Shown in pieces: positions 52,757 to 60,644 of a DNA stretch of 64,000 bases. Position numbers and translations under genes: made by a program. Under the pieces are notes generated by a model. The model was given only the letters and a program-made list of their open reading frames with translations. It had not been told where the DNA came from and searched no databases. Numbering within the stretch: the first letter of the stretch is position 1; every line of letters starts with the position of its first letter. The DNA is taken from contig NZ_JAHKJW010000010.1 in NCBI RefSeq assembly GCF_019710745.1, positions 62,001 through 126,000 of the forward strand. Reading direction: 5' to 3'. Source of the stretch: Streptomyces beigongshangae. Lineage in GTDB: Bacteria; Actinomycetota; Actinomycetes; Streptomycetales; Streptomycetaceae.

Positions 52757-54052
52757 TCAGGAACCCCAGGCCACCGGCAGGGAGGTCAGGGTGTGGTTGA
52801 TCTCGCCCGCATGCCAGGGCAGTTCCGCCTCGTCCACGGCCAGTCGCAGATCCGGCAGGCGCCGGACCAGACCGGTCAGCGCGATCTCCATCTCCATCCG
52901 GCCGAGGTGCTTGCCGAGGCAGTGATGGATGCCGTGACCGAAGGACAGATGCGGGTTGTGGGCCCGGCCCAGGTCCATGCGGTCCGGATTCTCGAACACG
53001 GTCTCGTCCCGGTTGGCGGAGGCCAGCGAGAGCAGGACTGCGTCACCGGCGGAGATCTCGACCCCGCCGATCTCCATGTCCGCCGCCGCGATCCGGGGGA
53101 AGCCCGAGGTGTCGGTGGCGAACAGATTGACGTGACGGAGCAGCTCGTCCACCGCGCCCGGGATGCGGACGGGATCCTCGACCAGCGACTCCCACTGATC
53201 CCGGTGGCGCGAGATCAGTGCCAGAACGGAGTTGGCGAGTTGGTTGGCTGTGGTGTCGAACCCCGCGCCGATGAGGGTGAACCCGAACGTGACCAGCTCC
53301 GACTCGCTGAGCCGGTCGCCCTGGTCACGGGCCGCGATCAGCTCCGACATCATGTCGTCCGTCGGCTCGGCCCGTTTGTCCGCGATCAGCCCGACGATGT
53401 ACTCACTCAGCCTCGCCAGGCCCTCCAGCGACGCCTCGCCGCCGGCTCGGTCGTCGACGGTGGCGAAGGCACGCGCCCATACCTCGAACTCCCGCAGGTC
53501 CTCGGGCGGGACGCCGAGCAGCTCGCCGATCACCGTCAGCGGAAAGGGGAGGGCGAGTTGCGGCACGAGGTCCGCCGGTGAGCCCTTGGCCTCTATGTCG
53601 TCGAGGAGTTCGTCCAGTACGGACTGCACACGCGGTCGCATGCGCTCGACCCGGCGGAGCGTGAAGGCCCCGGCCACCAGCTTGCGCAGCCGGGAGTGTT
53701 CGGGCGAGTCCAAGGAAATGATCATCTCAGGGGTCGTGTACATCGTGCCGCCGATCCGCGGCGCGTCGGGACCGCAGGCCAGGGCCCTGCTCAGACGGGG
53801 GTCGGCCTGCGCGGCTCGTACGTCCGCGTACCGGGTGACGAGCCAGGCGTCCACCCCGCCCGCAGTCCGGACGCGTTTCACCGGCTCCTGGGTCCGCCAC
53901 CCGGCGTACCGGGGGTCCGGCCCCCGATAGGAGGAGCCCTTGAAGGGGAAGACCTCGGATTCCCGGGACTCGGACTCTTGGGAGTCGGATCCCCGGGACT
54001 CGGACTCTTGGGAGTCGGATCCCCGGGACTCGGTTTCTCGGGACGACGACAC
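52757..54052 (-). CDS. Cytochrome P450, third, with repetitive N terminus
   Basis: 431 residues: I-helix LIGAGFDTTANQLANS (GFDTT instead of GHETT), ExxR in AVDELLRH, and heme loop LSFGHGIHHCLGKHLGRMEM with Cys378. The first ~25 residues are a charged, low-complexity repeat (ESRGSDSQES twice) encoded by a 30-bp tandem repeat at 53958-54033, absent from normal P450s; the conserved fold begins at FPFKGSSYRGPDPRYAGW. The start GTG 54052 follows GGAGG. The tail could be an expansion of untranslated DNA if translation really starts later. Confidence 0.9.
   Translation of the reverse strand: MSSSRETESRGSDSQESESRGSDSQESESRESEVFPFKGSSYRGPDPRYAGWRTQEPVKRVRTAGGVDAWLVTRYADVRAAQADPRLSRALACGPDAPRIGGTMYTTPEMIISLDSPEHSRLRKLVAGAFTLRRVERMRPRVQSVLDELLDDIEAKGSPADLVPQLALPFPLTVIGELLGVPPEDLREFEVWARAFATVDDRAGGEASLEGLARLSEYIVGLIADKRAEPTDDMMSELIAARDQGDRLSESELVTFGFTLIGAGFDTTANQLANSVLALISRHRDQWESLVEDPVRIPGAVDELLRHVNLFATDTSGFPRIAAADMEIGGVEISAGDAVLLSLASANRDETVFENPDRMDLGRAHNPHLSFGHGIHHCLGKHLGRMEMEIALTGLVRRLPDLRLAVDEAELPWHAGEINHTLTSLPVAWGS
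53958..54033. repeat. 30-bp tandem repeat inside the P450 N-terminal coding region
   Basis: Two nearly exact 30-bp units (53958-53987 and 53988-54017, one base different) plus a half unit. The unit begins gatccccgggactcggactc. A length of 30 keeps the reading frame, so copy-number changes would lengthen or shorten the P450 tail by ten residues at a time. Confidence 0.85.
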
Positions 54053-54128
54053 GATGGTGGCACCTCCACAAGTGCGTACTGCCGACGAGCAGACGGCTGG
54101 GGACGTTGGAAGAGCGTCGGGCATCCGC

Positions 54129-54656
54129 TCAGGACGGGTTGTGGATCTTGTCGGCCCAGTTGGGCGAGTCGTGTGTGACCCGGCGCGAGCGCGTGTACCA
54201 CTCGCCGTTCTGGCGGACCAGCACGTCCTCGACCGTCGTCGTCGGTTCGAAGCTCACCTTGCCCGCGGCGTCCGTCATGCTGACCATCGCCTGGTAGCGG
54301 ACCCTCAGGACGTCGTCCGCCTCCGCCTCGATGCGCATCCGGTCGAACCAGTACCGGTAGACGATCCCGTCGTAGTAGGCGACCTCGTCCGCTCGTGCCT
54401 GACGCGCCGACGTCTCGCCGACCAGCGGCCGGTCCGGGTCGCCCCGGCGAGCACGCATCTCGGTGAGCAGCGCGTTCCTGCCCTCGATCCGCCACCCGTT
54501 GGGCACGTGCTCGATGGAGCCGTCCTCGGTCATTGTCTCCAGGAACTCCTCCAGCCGCCGCTCCTCCAGCAATGGCATCTGCCGAGCGTAGAATTGCAGG
54601 ACCTCGACGTAGAGTTCGGCGTCGACCCGCCGGGTGGAACGCTGCGGTGCGTGCAT
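54129..54656 (-). CDS. SnoaL-like protein (NTF2 fold), first
   Basis: 175 residues: helix ELYVEVLQFYARQMPLLEER, FLETMTEDGSIEHVPNGWRI, YRYWFDRMRIEAEADDVLRV and VEDVLVRQNGEWYTRSRRVT. This is the SnoaL_4 / ring-hydroxylating dioxygenase beta-like pattern. In aromatic polyketide clusters such proteins act as cyclases (SnoaL, AknH) or in hydroxylation (SnoaL2, AclR). The His/Asp catalysts cannot be fixed by eye. It is the middle gene of a minus-strand run: SRPBCC, flavin monooxygenase, SnoaL, P450. A related protein is at 60014-60445. Confidence 0.8.
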   Translation of the reverse strand: MHAPQRSTRRVDAELYVEVLQFYARQMPLLEERRLEEFLETMTEDGSIEHVPNGWRIEGRNALLTEMRARRGDPDRPLVGETSARQARADEVAYYDGIVYRYWFDRMRIEAEADDVLRVRYQAMVSMTDAAGKVSFEPTTTVEDVLVRQNGEWYTRSRRVTHDSPNWADKIHNPS

Positions 54657-54720
54657 CAGTGCTCTCCTCGTGGTCTCGGGCGGTCCGCCGGAGCCGTCCG
54701 GCCGGCGGACGGAGCGGGGC

Positions 54721-55836
54721 TCACTCCGCCGGTCCGGCGAGTACCGCCGCGTAGTTCTTCCTGGCCGCCGTGTCGTACTGGAGTGCCACGTGGCTCGTGG
54801 CGGAGGTGATGTCCCGCCACAGCCGCTGGAGCGGATGCCGGGACCCGAGACCGGTGGTGCCCGCCGCGGCGACGAGCAGGCCGATGGCCTCCCTGACCGC
54901 CTCCGCGGCGAAGGTGGCGTTGCGTTCGTTACGCGCCATGTGGTCGGGCGTGAACAGCCGCTCGTCGAGCACGCGGGTGTTCTCCTCGACGAGATGGCGT
55001 GCGGCGTCGACCCGGCCGGAGGCGCGTACCAGGGCCGACTCGTTGGCCGCGGTGCGCCGACGTCCGGTGAGGCCGGCCGCGAAGGCGCGCAGCGCGCCGG
55101 TTCCCGCGCCGATCACCGGAGCGATGAAGGTCAGTCCGCCGACGGCCTGGAACGGCACGTTGTGCGCGGGAGCGTCCGAGTGCGGATTGAGCCCCGTGAC
55201 CATAGCGTCCCGGTCGAAGGTCAGATGGTCCGGGACGGTGGCGGAGTCCACGACGACGGTGTGGCTGGCGGTCGCCCGCATGCCGACGCTGTCCCAGTCC
55301 TGGTGGACGGTGCACTCTTCCCGTGGAAGGGCGAAGAACCGCAGCCGGGGCGGCCCGCCGCCGGAGTCCACGGCGGCGCAGAGCAGCACCCAGTCGGCGA
55401 AGTCGACGCCGCTGACGTAACTCCACCGGCCCGTCAGGCGCCAGCCGCCCTCGACGGCGACGGCCCGTCCGCCGGGCATCAGCGCCGTCGCGACCATGGT
55501 GTCCGGGCCGTCCGCCCACAGCGCCCGCTGCCCCTTGTGCGGGAGGTGGCAGGCGAACCGCGCGGAGTAGGCGCTCAGCGAGGCGCACCAGGCGGTGGCC
55601 GGACACTCCTGGCCCAATGCGACGACCGCTTCGGTGAGGTCCGTGAACGACCCCTCGGTCCCACCCCAGCGGGCGCCCACGAAGTGCCGGGCGACCCCTG
55701 TCTCCCGGAGGGAGCCGGTGACTTCCGGGGAGAGCCGGCCGGCACGGTCGGCGGTGTCGGCGTGCTGCGCGGCGAGGTTGCGCAACTTGTCCACGGGCAG
55801 GGCCGGTTCGGCCGTCCGTGAGGTATGCCCGTCCAT
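54721..55836 (-). CDS. Flavin-dependent monooxygenase, acyl-CoA-dehydrogenase fold
   Basis: 371 residues of the two-component group D monooxygenases (ActVA-ORF5/HpaB/HsaA-like): LSPEVTGSLRETGVARHFVG, VVALGQECPATAWCASLSAY, WRLTGRWSYVSGVDFADWVL and LWRDITSATSHVALQYDTAA. These use reduced flavin from a partner reductase to hydroxylate phenolic rings or form quinones or epoxides. A suitable flavin reductase is encoded at 57301-57864. The ATG 55836 has GGAAGGG. Confidence 0.87.
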   Translation of the reverse strand: MDGHTSRTAEPALPVDKLRNLAAQHADTADRAGRLSPEVTGSLRETGVARHFVGARWGGTEGSFTDLTEAVVALGQECPATAWCASLSAYSARFACHLPHKGQRALWADGPDTMVATALMPGGRAVAVEGGWRLTGRWSYVSGVDFADWVLLCAAVDSGGGPPRLRFFALPREECTVHQDWDSVGMRATASHTVVVDSATVPDHLTFDRDAMVTGLNPHSDAPAHNVPFQAVGGLTFIAPVIGAGTGALRAFAAGLTGRRRTAANESALVRASGRVDAARHLVEENTRVLDERLFTPDHMARNERNATFAAEAVREAIGLLVAAAGTTGLGSRHPLQRLWRDITSATSHVALQYDTAARKNYAAVLAGPAE

Positions 55837-55864
55837 CTCGTACCCTTCCTGTCGGCCGTCCGGG

Positions 55865-56329
55865 TCAGATGGCGTCCGCGAAACGGGCCAGGGTCTCTCC
55901 CGGGCTCGGGGTGTCCAGGGCCTTATGGATGTTCCACGCCCCGTCGCCGTGCCGGTGCAGCTTGACATGCGCCAGCTCCACACGGGTGCCTCGGCTGCCC
56001 GCCGCGGTGAAGTCGACCTCGATCTCGCTCGCCCGGTCGTCGTCGGGAACGGACTGCCAGTGGCCATCTATCCGCCAGGTCATGGCGAGCCGGTGCGGCG
56101 GATCCCATTCCAGGACGCGGCCCCAGGTGACCTCGTTGCCGTCGACGTCCCACTCGTAGTAGCGACCGCCGACGAAGGGCTCGAAGGCGAGACCCGCCCG
56201 CTCCTTCTTCACCAGCACGTGCGAGGGCGGCCACCAGTCGGCGGGACGCTCGGTGAAGACCTCGAAGCAGTGCTCCACGGACGCTGCCACAACGACCGAC
56301 TTCCTGACGTCGGGGATCTCTTCGGGCAT
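55865..56329 (-). CDS. SRPBCC (AHSA1-like) family protein
   Basis: 154 residues: VRKSVVVAASVEHCFEVFTE, RPADWWPPSH, GGRYYEWDVDGNEVTWGRVL, EWDPPHRLAMTWRID and NIHKALDTPSPGETLARFAD. This is the AHSA1/activator-of-Hsp90-like branch of the Bet v1 fold, which binds hydrophobic ligands in a cavity. In this context it may be a cyclase or substrate-binding helper, but this branch is also common outside biosynthetic clusters. The start has AGGAG. It is the first gene of the minus-strand run and is divergent from the ketoreductase. Confidence 0.8.
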   Translation of the reverse strand: MPEEIPDVRKSVVVAASVEHCFEVFTERPADWWPPSHVLVKKERAGLAFEPFVGGRYYEWDVDGNEVTWGRVLEWDPPHRLAMTWRIDGHWQSVPDDDRASEIEVDFTAAGSRGTRVELAHVKLHRHGDGAWNIHKALDTPSPGETLARFADAI

Positions 56330-56515
56330 CGGAAACTCCTCAACTCCCAGGGGCATGGGGCCCGCACCTGCGGACGCCGCCCACTCTCGCGCCGAGGCCT
56401 TGACACCGCGTCGAACCGTGCTCGACCGCTCTCGGCCTCCAGCCCGTTTCGAGACCCGCGCAAGCAGACGTTGACACGGTCGTGCGCGGCGGACTGTCGA
56501 GGACGGGAGAGCAGG

Positions 56516-57301
56516 ATGACAGGCACGGAACGGCGGGCGGCCTTCGTCACCGGTGCGACCAGCGGGATCGGTCTGGCCGTGACCGAGCTGCTGGCCCGCC
56601 AGGGCATGGCGGTCTTCGGCTGTGCGCGTGGCGCGGAGAACGTACGTGACCTGGTGAAGCGGCTGCGGGAGGAGGGACTGGAGGTCTCGGGCACCGTGTG
56701 CGACGTCACCTCGGCCGAGCAGATACGGACGGCCGTGGCGGAGGCGGTCGCCGCCTACGGGCCGATCAGCGTGCTGGTCAACAACGCGGGGTGCAGCGGC
56801 GGCGGTGAGACCGCGCACCTCGACGACAGCATCTGGACGAACGTGATCGACACCAACCTGCACGGTGTCTTCAGGGTCACCCGCGAGGTCCTGGCCAGGG
56901 GCGGCATGATCGATGCCGGCTGGGGACGCGTGATCAACATCGCGTCCACGGGCGGCAAGCAGGGCGTGCCGCTGGCCGCCCCCTACTCCGCGTCCAAGCA
57001 CGGGGTGGTCGGCTTCACCAAGGCCGTCGGCCTGGAACTGGCCCGGACCGGCGTCACCGTGAACGCAGTCTGCCCCGGCTACGTCGAGACCCCCATGGCC
57101 GAGCGCGTCCGCCAGGGCCATGCCGCGTACCACGGCGTCAGCGAGGAGGAGATCCGCAGCCGGATCGAGGGACGCATCCCGATGGGGCGCTATGTGTCGG
57201 CGGAAGAGGTCGCCGGGCTCGTCGGCTATCTGACCACGGACGCCGCCGCCGCGATCACGGCCCAAGCGCTCAACGTCTGCGGTGGACTCGGCAATTACTG
57301 A
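56516..57301 (+). CDS. Polyketide C-9 ketoreductase (ActIII-like)
   Basis: 261 residues with the sequence pattern of ActIII: AAFVTGATSGIGLAVTELLA, VLVNNAGCSGGGETAHLDD, VINIASTGGKQGVPLAAPYS with YSASKHGVVGFTKAVGLELA, VCPGYVETPM, and the end ITAQALNVCGGLGNY. These enzymes reduce the C-9 carbonyl of the nascent poly-beta-ketone and thereby direct first-ring folding. It fits the didomain aromatase at 30016-30981. The start ATG 56516 follows GGGAGAGC. The stop overlaps the flavin reductase start (TGATG). Confidence 0.94.
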   Translation: MTGTERRAAFVTGATSGIGLAVTELLARQGMAVFGCARGAENVRDLVKRLREEGLEVSGTVCDVTSAEQIRTAVAEAVAAYGPISVLVNNAGCSGGGETAHLDDSIWTNVIDTNLHGVFRVTREVLARGGMIDAGWGRVINIASTGGKQGVPLAAPYSASKHGVVGFTKAVGLELARTGVTVNAVCPGYVETPMAERVRQGHAAYHGVSEEEIRSRIEGRIPMGRYVSAEEVAGLVGYLTTDAAAAITAQALNVCGGLGNY

Positions 57302-57864
57302 TGGCTCTCACGAATCAGGGCGGGACGATGAAGAATTCGGTCGACACCGTCCGGACGAGGCCGGACGAGGCCGCCTTCCGGGCGACGATGGGCTGTTTCC
57401 CCACCGGGGTGACTCTGCTCACCTGCGGACGGGACGACGACCTGGTCGTCATGACCCTCAACAGCCTGACCTCCGTGTCCCTGGATCCGCTGCTGATCCT
57501 GGTGTCCGTCAAGGCGGACGGCCGGATGCGGCCGCGCGTGCGAGCTCGCGGCGGGTACGCGGTCAGTGTGCTGAACAGCGACCAGCGGGACCTGGCACGG
57601 GAGTTCTGTCTGCCAGACCGGCCCGAGGGCGCCGGGGCCATGAGCCGCCTCGGCGGTGTGCCGGGCCTGACGGGACACACGGTCGTGCCCTCGGCCACCG
57701 CCTGGCTGGAGTGCGAACTGCACGGCGAGTTCGAGGCCGGGGACCACACGCTGCTCGTCGGCCGGGTGGTCGCTGTGTCCGGCAGCCGGCCGGACCGGCC
57801 ACCACTCGTCTTCCACCACGGTTCGTACAGCGCCGTCCCCGGCACGAACGGAGCGGTGACATGA
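57301..57864 (+). CDS. Flavin reductase (ActVB/HpaC-like)
   Basis: 187 residues: FRATMGCFPTGVTLLTCGRD, VVMTLNSLTSVSLDPLLILV, VSVLNSDQRDLAREFC and HTLLVGRVVAVSGS. This is the short-chain NAD(P)H:flavin oxidoreductase family. It provides reduced FMN/FAD to the monooxygenase at 54721-55836. ATG 57301 is coupled to the ketoreductase stop; ATG 57328 is an alternative. Its stop overlaps the cyclase start (ATGA), making a three-gene operon. Confidence 0.92.
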   Translation: MALTNQGGTMKNSVDTVRTRPDEAAFRATMGCFPTGVTLLTCGRDDDLVVMTLNSLTSVSLDPLLILVSVKADGRMRPRVRARGGYAVSVLNSDQRDLAREFCLPDRPEGAGAMSRLGGVPGLTGHTVVPSATAWLECELHGEFEAGDHTLLVGRVVAVSGSRPDRPPLVFHHGSYSAVPGTNGAVT

Positions 57865-58784
57865 CCGTCGTCGTCGCCCCGCCGGGACGACTGACGCGGC
57901 TCGCCGACGGCGTCTACGCGTATCTCCAGCTGCCGGGCGGCTGGTGTCTGAACAACGCCGGACTCGTCGTCGGCCCTGACACCTCCGTGCTCGTGGACAC
58001 CGCCGCCACCGAGGCCCGTACGAGGCATCTGCGCGACCAGGTCGACGCGGTCGTGGCGGGCGGTCCCGGCTTCGTCGTCAACACGCACTTCCACGGCGAC
58101 CACGTGTTCGGCAACGGCCACTTCGCGCCGTGGGCGACCGTCGTCGCGCACGAGGGGACCCGCGCAGACATGGCGGAGGCGGGCCTGGGCCTGCGTGGGC
58201 TGTGGCCGCAGGTCGCGTGGGGCGAGACCCCGCTCGTGCTGCCGACCCTGACCTTCCGCACCGAGCTCACGCTGCATCTGGGCGCGGTCGGGCCCCGGGT
58301 CGAACTGCTGCACATCGGACCGGCCCACACGGCCACGGATGTCGCCGTGTGGGTTCCCGAGCAGAGTGTGCTGTTCACCGGCGACGTGGTCTGGTCGGGC
58401 GTCACCCCGTACGTGCTCATGGGGTCGGTGGAGGGTTCGCTGCGGGCGATCGCCCGGATGCGTGCGCTGCGACCCCGCGTGGTGGTGCCGGGCCACGGTG
58501 CCGTCGGAGGTCCGGAGCTGCTGGACCGGACCGAGGAGTACCTGCGGTGGTGCCGCGGAGTGGCGAAGGAAGGGCTGTCGGCCGGGCTGTCCCCGCTGGA
58601 GGCCGCGCGGCGTGCCCGCCCCGGGCCGTACGCCGCCCTGACCGACCCGGAACGCCTCGTCGGCAACCTCCATCGCGCGTACGCCGAGTCGCGGGGACTG
58701 CCACCGGGGGCTCGGATCGACGTCGCCGGTTCGTTCAAGGAGATGTGCGAGTTCCACGGTGGTCTGCCGGAGTGCCACGCTTGA
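57861..58784 (+). CDS. Metallo-beta-lactamase-fold polyketide cyclase (ActIV-like)
   Basis: 307 residues with zinc ligands H76-x-H78-x-D80-H81 (FVVNTHFHGDHVFGNGHF), IGPAHTATDVAVWVPEQSVL and FTGDVVWSG, and a C-terminal VVPGHG histidine. MBL-fold proteins are known in type II systems from ActIV, a second-ring cyclase and thioesterase. Its place right behind an ActIII-like ketoreductase and a flavin reductase supports the same role here. A generic hydrolase is the alternative. Confidence 0.85.
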   Translation: MTVVVAPPGRLTRLADGVYAYLQLPGGWCLNNAGLVVGPDTSVLVDTAATEARTRHLRDQVDAVVAGGPGFVVNTHFHGDHVFGNGHFAPWATVVAHEGTRADMAEAGLGLRGLWPQVAWGETPLVLPTLTFRTELTLHLGAVGPRVELLHIGPAHTATDVAVWVPEQSVLFTGDVVWSGVTPYVLMGSVEGSLRAIARMRALRPRVVVPGHGAVGGPELLDRTEEYLRWCRGVAKEGLSAGLSPLEAARRARPGPYAALTDPERLVGNLHRAYAESRGLPPGARIDVAGSFKEMCEFHGGLPECHA

Positions 58785-58841
58785 GGGGTGGGCCCGCAGG
58801 GGCCGGGGTGCGAACGGTCCGCCCCGGTCGGGGCCGGTGGG

Positions 58842-60017
58842 TCAGCGGTCCGCCCCGGCCAGGGCCAGTGCCTCTGGCGGGGCCACCAGCGCCGAGGACG
58901 CGGGCATCCGGGCCGTCACCGCGGCCAGCCGCGACGCGGCCTCGACGTACCGGTCGTCCTCCAGGAGTTGCAGACACCCCTTGGCCACGGCCTCCGGAGC
59001 GGCCGCCGACATGGGCAGCACGACGGCCGCGCCGGCCGCCTCCAGGGCCCGGGCGTTGTCGGACCGGTCGTCCAGCTCCGGCAGCACGAACTGCGGCCGC
59101 CCCGCCGCCATCGCGGTGAGGGACGTGCCCTGGCCCCCGTGACGGACCACGACGTCGCAGGTGGGGAGGGCTACGGTCAGGGGAAGCCGGCCGATGTGGC
59201 GGACGGCCGCGGGCGGTGCCTTCCATCGGGCCGCCAGGGAGTCCTCCACCGCCACCAGGAGCTCGGCCCCGGTCTCCGCCAGAGCGTGCGTCAGGGCGGT
59301 CAGCAGACCGAGCGGTCCGCCGTCGCCGCGTCCGGGGAACTCGGCGCGGCGACGGCGGTGCCGGGCGTCCCTGAGTTGCCGCGGCCCGCCGCGGTCCTCG
59401 ACCCCTGGCCCACCGGCCTGCGTCTTGGGCACCCGGCGGGGCACCGGGAGATCCGTCATGTCCCGCCCCACGGCGATGCCCGAGTGCTCGGCTGGCTCTT
59501 CGGACGGCGGCGTCGACCGCGGATCTGCCTCACGTTCGGCACGCTTCTCCCGCAGTACGGCGTGCCGGTACTCGGGGAGTTCCGCCACCGACCAAGTGAT
59601 ACTGCACCCGGGGGACGCCCCGCGAAGCCGCGACGAGCGAACCGGCGAACTCCGCCTGCTCGCAGACCATCAGGTCCGGCCGCCACGACTCCGCGAGTTC
59701 CGCGATGCCGGCTGTCGAACCGGCGGTGATACGGCCGAAGGCGCGCCCGTACAGATAGCGCTGCGGCACCAGCCCCTCCGGCACGGCGGACAGGTCCTCC
59801 CGCCTGATGAGTCCCGTCAACTCCGCCGGCGGGCCGCAGGAGGCGGCCGGCAGCCCTGAACCCAGCACCGCGGGCACGAAGTTGTCCGGTGTGGTCACCA
59901 GGACCTCGTGGCCCGCCGCGCGCAGGGCCCACGCCAGTGGTGCGACGGCAGCAAGTGCCCCGGAAGGGGGACGGTGCTGAACAGAACCCGCACGGGTCCT
60001 CCCGGCCGCGTCGTCAC
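58842..60017 (-). pseudogene. Glycosyltransferase (GT1) with internal inversion and frameshifts
   Basis: The minus strand encodes an antibiotic-type GT1. The N terminus from GTG 60017 is VRVLFSTVPLPGHLLP; a missing base near 59953 moves to the frame TTPDNFVPAVLGSGLPAASC, GLVPQRYLYGRAFG and ASRGVPRVQYH. An extra base near 59598 moves to SVAELPEYRHAVL. The C-terminal half is LGLLTALTHALAETGAELLV, LPTCDVVVRHGGQGTSLTAM and PQFVLPELDDRSDNARALEA. The missing middle (LDPWPTGLRLGHPAGH, CLTFGTLLPQYG) is found on the plus strand at about 59331-59556, i.e. inverted. As written it cannot make an active enzyme. The start overlaps the SnoaL stop (GTGA). Either a true pseudogene, an invertible switch, or sequence error. 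Confidence 0.75.
59331..59556 (+). other. Inverted coding segment of the glycosyltransferase
   Basis: Read on the plus strand this block gives VPELPRPAAVLDPWPTGLRL, GHPAGHREIRHVPPHGDARV, LGWLFGRRRRPRICLTFGTL, LPQYG. That is exactly the type of linker, second-domain strand and sugar-nucleotide loop missing from the minus-strand gene. Turning it round would join SVAELPEYRHAVL to PELPRPAAV and TLLPQ to FPGRGDGGPLGLLTAL. Breakpoints are approximate; short similar sequences (ggggaactc at the left, gggagttcc at the right) lie at both ends in opposite orientation. Confidence 0.7.
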
Positions 60018-60445
60018 CGCTGGGCGGGGGTGCTGCGGTGGATGGTCCTCGAACGGGTCAGCAGCCGCCCGCCCGGCTCGCGCACCAGCACGTCCCGCAC
60101 GCTGTAGGCCGGCTGGAGGGACAGCCCGCTCTCGCCCGTCTGGGCGACGAGTGTGTAGTAGGAGATCTCCAGGGCACCGTCGTCCATCGGCTCGATGAGC
60201 AACTGGCCGAACCAGTGCTGGGTGGACACATCGCGGTAGCGGGGCAGCCTGGTCCGCATGGCGGCGATCATCTCCGCCCGGCCGCGGGTCCGCCCGCCGT
60301 CGGCGTGTGTCACCTCGCCATCCTCGGTGAACGTGTCGGCGAACCCCTCGATGTCGAGGGCGTCCGCCCGTCGCATCTGCCGGGCGTAGAACATCTGGAC
60401 CTCCGCGTAGAGATCTCCGGTGACCTGGGCGACGGTCTGGGACAC
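60014..60445 (-). CDS. SnoaL-like protein (NTF2 fold), second
   Basis: 143 residues: DLYAEVQMFYARQMRRADAL, DIEGFADTFTEDGEVTHADG, STQHWFGQLLIEP and VRDVLVREPGGRLLTRSRTI. It shares the FYARQM, F-x-x-TEDG and VxDVLVR motifs with the protein at 54129-54656, so the two are diverged paralogues. A role in cyclisation or hydroxylation is likely for the family. The start of the glycosyltransferase overlaps its stop. Confidence 0.82.
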   Translation of the reverse strand: MSQTVAQVTGDLYAEVQMFYARQMRRADALDIEGFADTFTEDGEVTHADGGRTRGRAEMIAAMRTRLPRYRDVSTQHWFGQLLIEPMDDGALEISYYTLVAQTGESGLSLQPAYSVRDVLVREPGGRLLTRSRTIHRSTPAQR

Positions 60446-60644
60446 AACGACTCCCCTCGACGGTGTACGAGACGCCGGTCACCGTGCCCCAGCCCCCTCC
60501 AACTCCGCTGGAGACCAGGTCAATCGGGTGACGGACGCTGCGCCGCGCCTGCAGGGTGCGGCCGGTCTCAAGCGCTTGTTGAGGACGCTCCCGCAGTGTG
60601 GCGGCGACAGAGGGAATTCCGGTGCGAGGGAGAGGGATGAGGCC

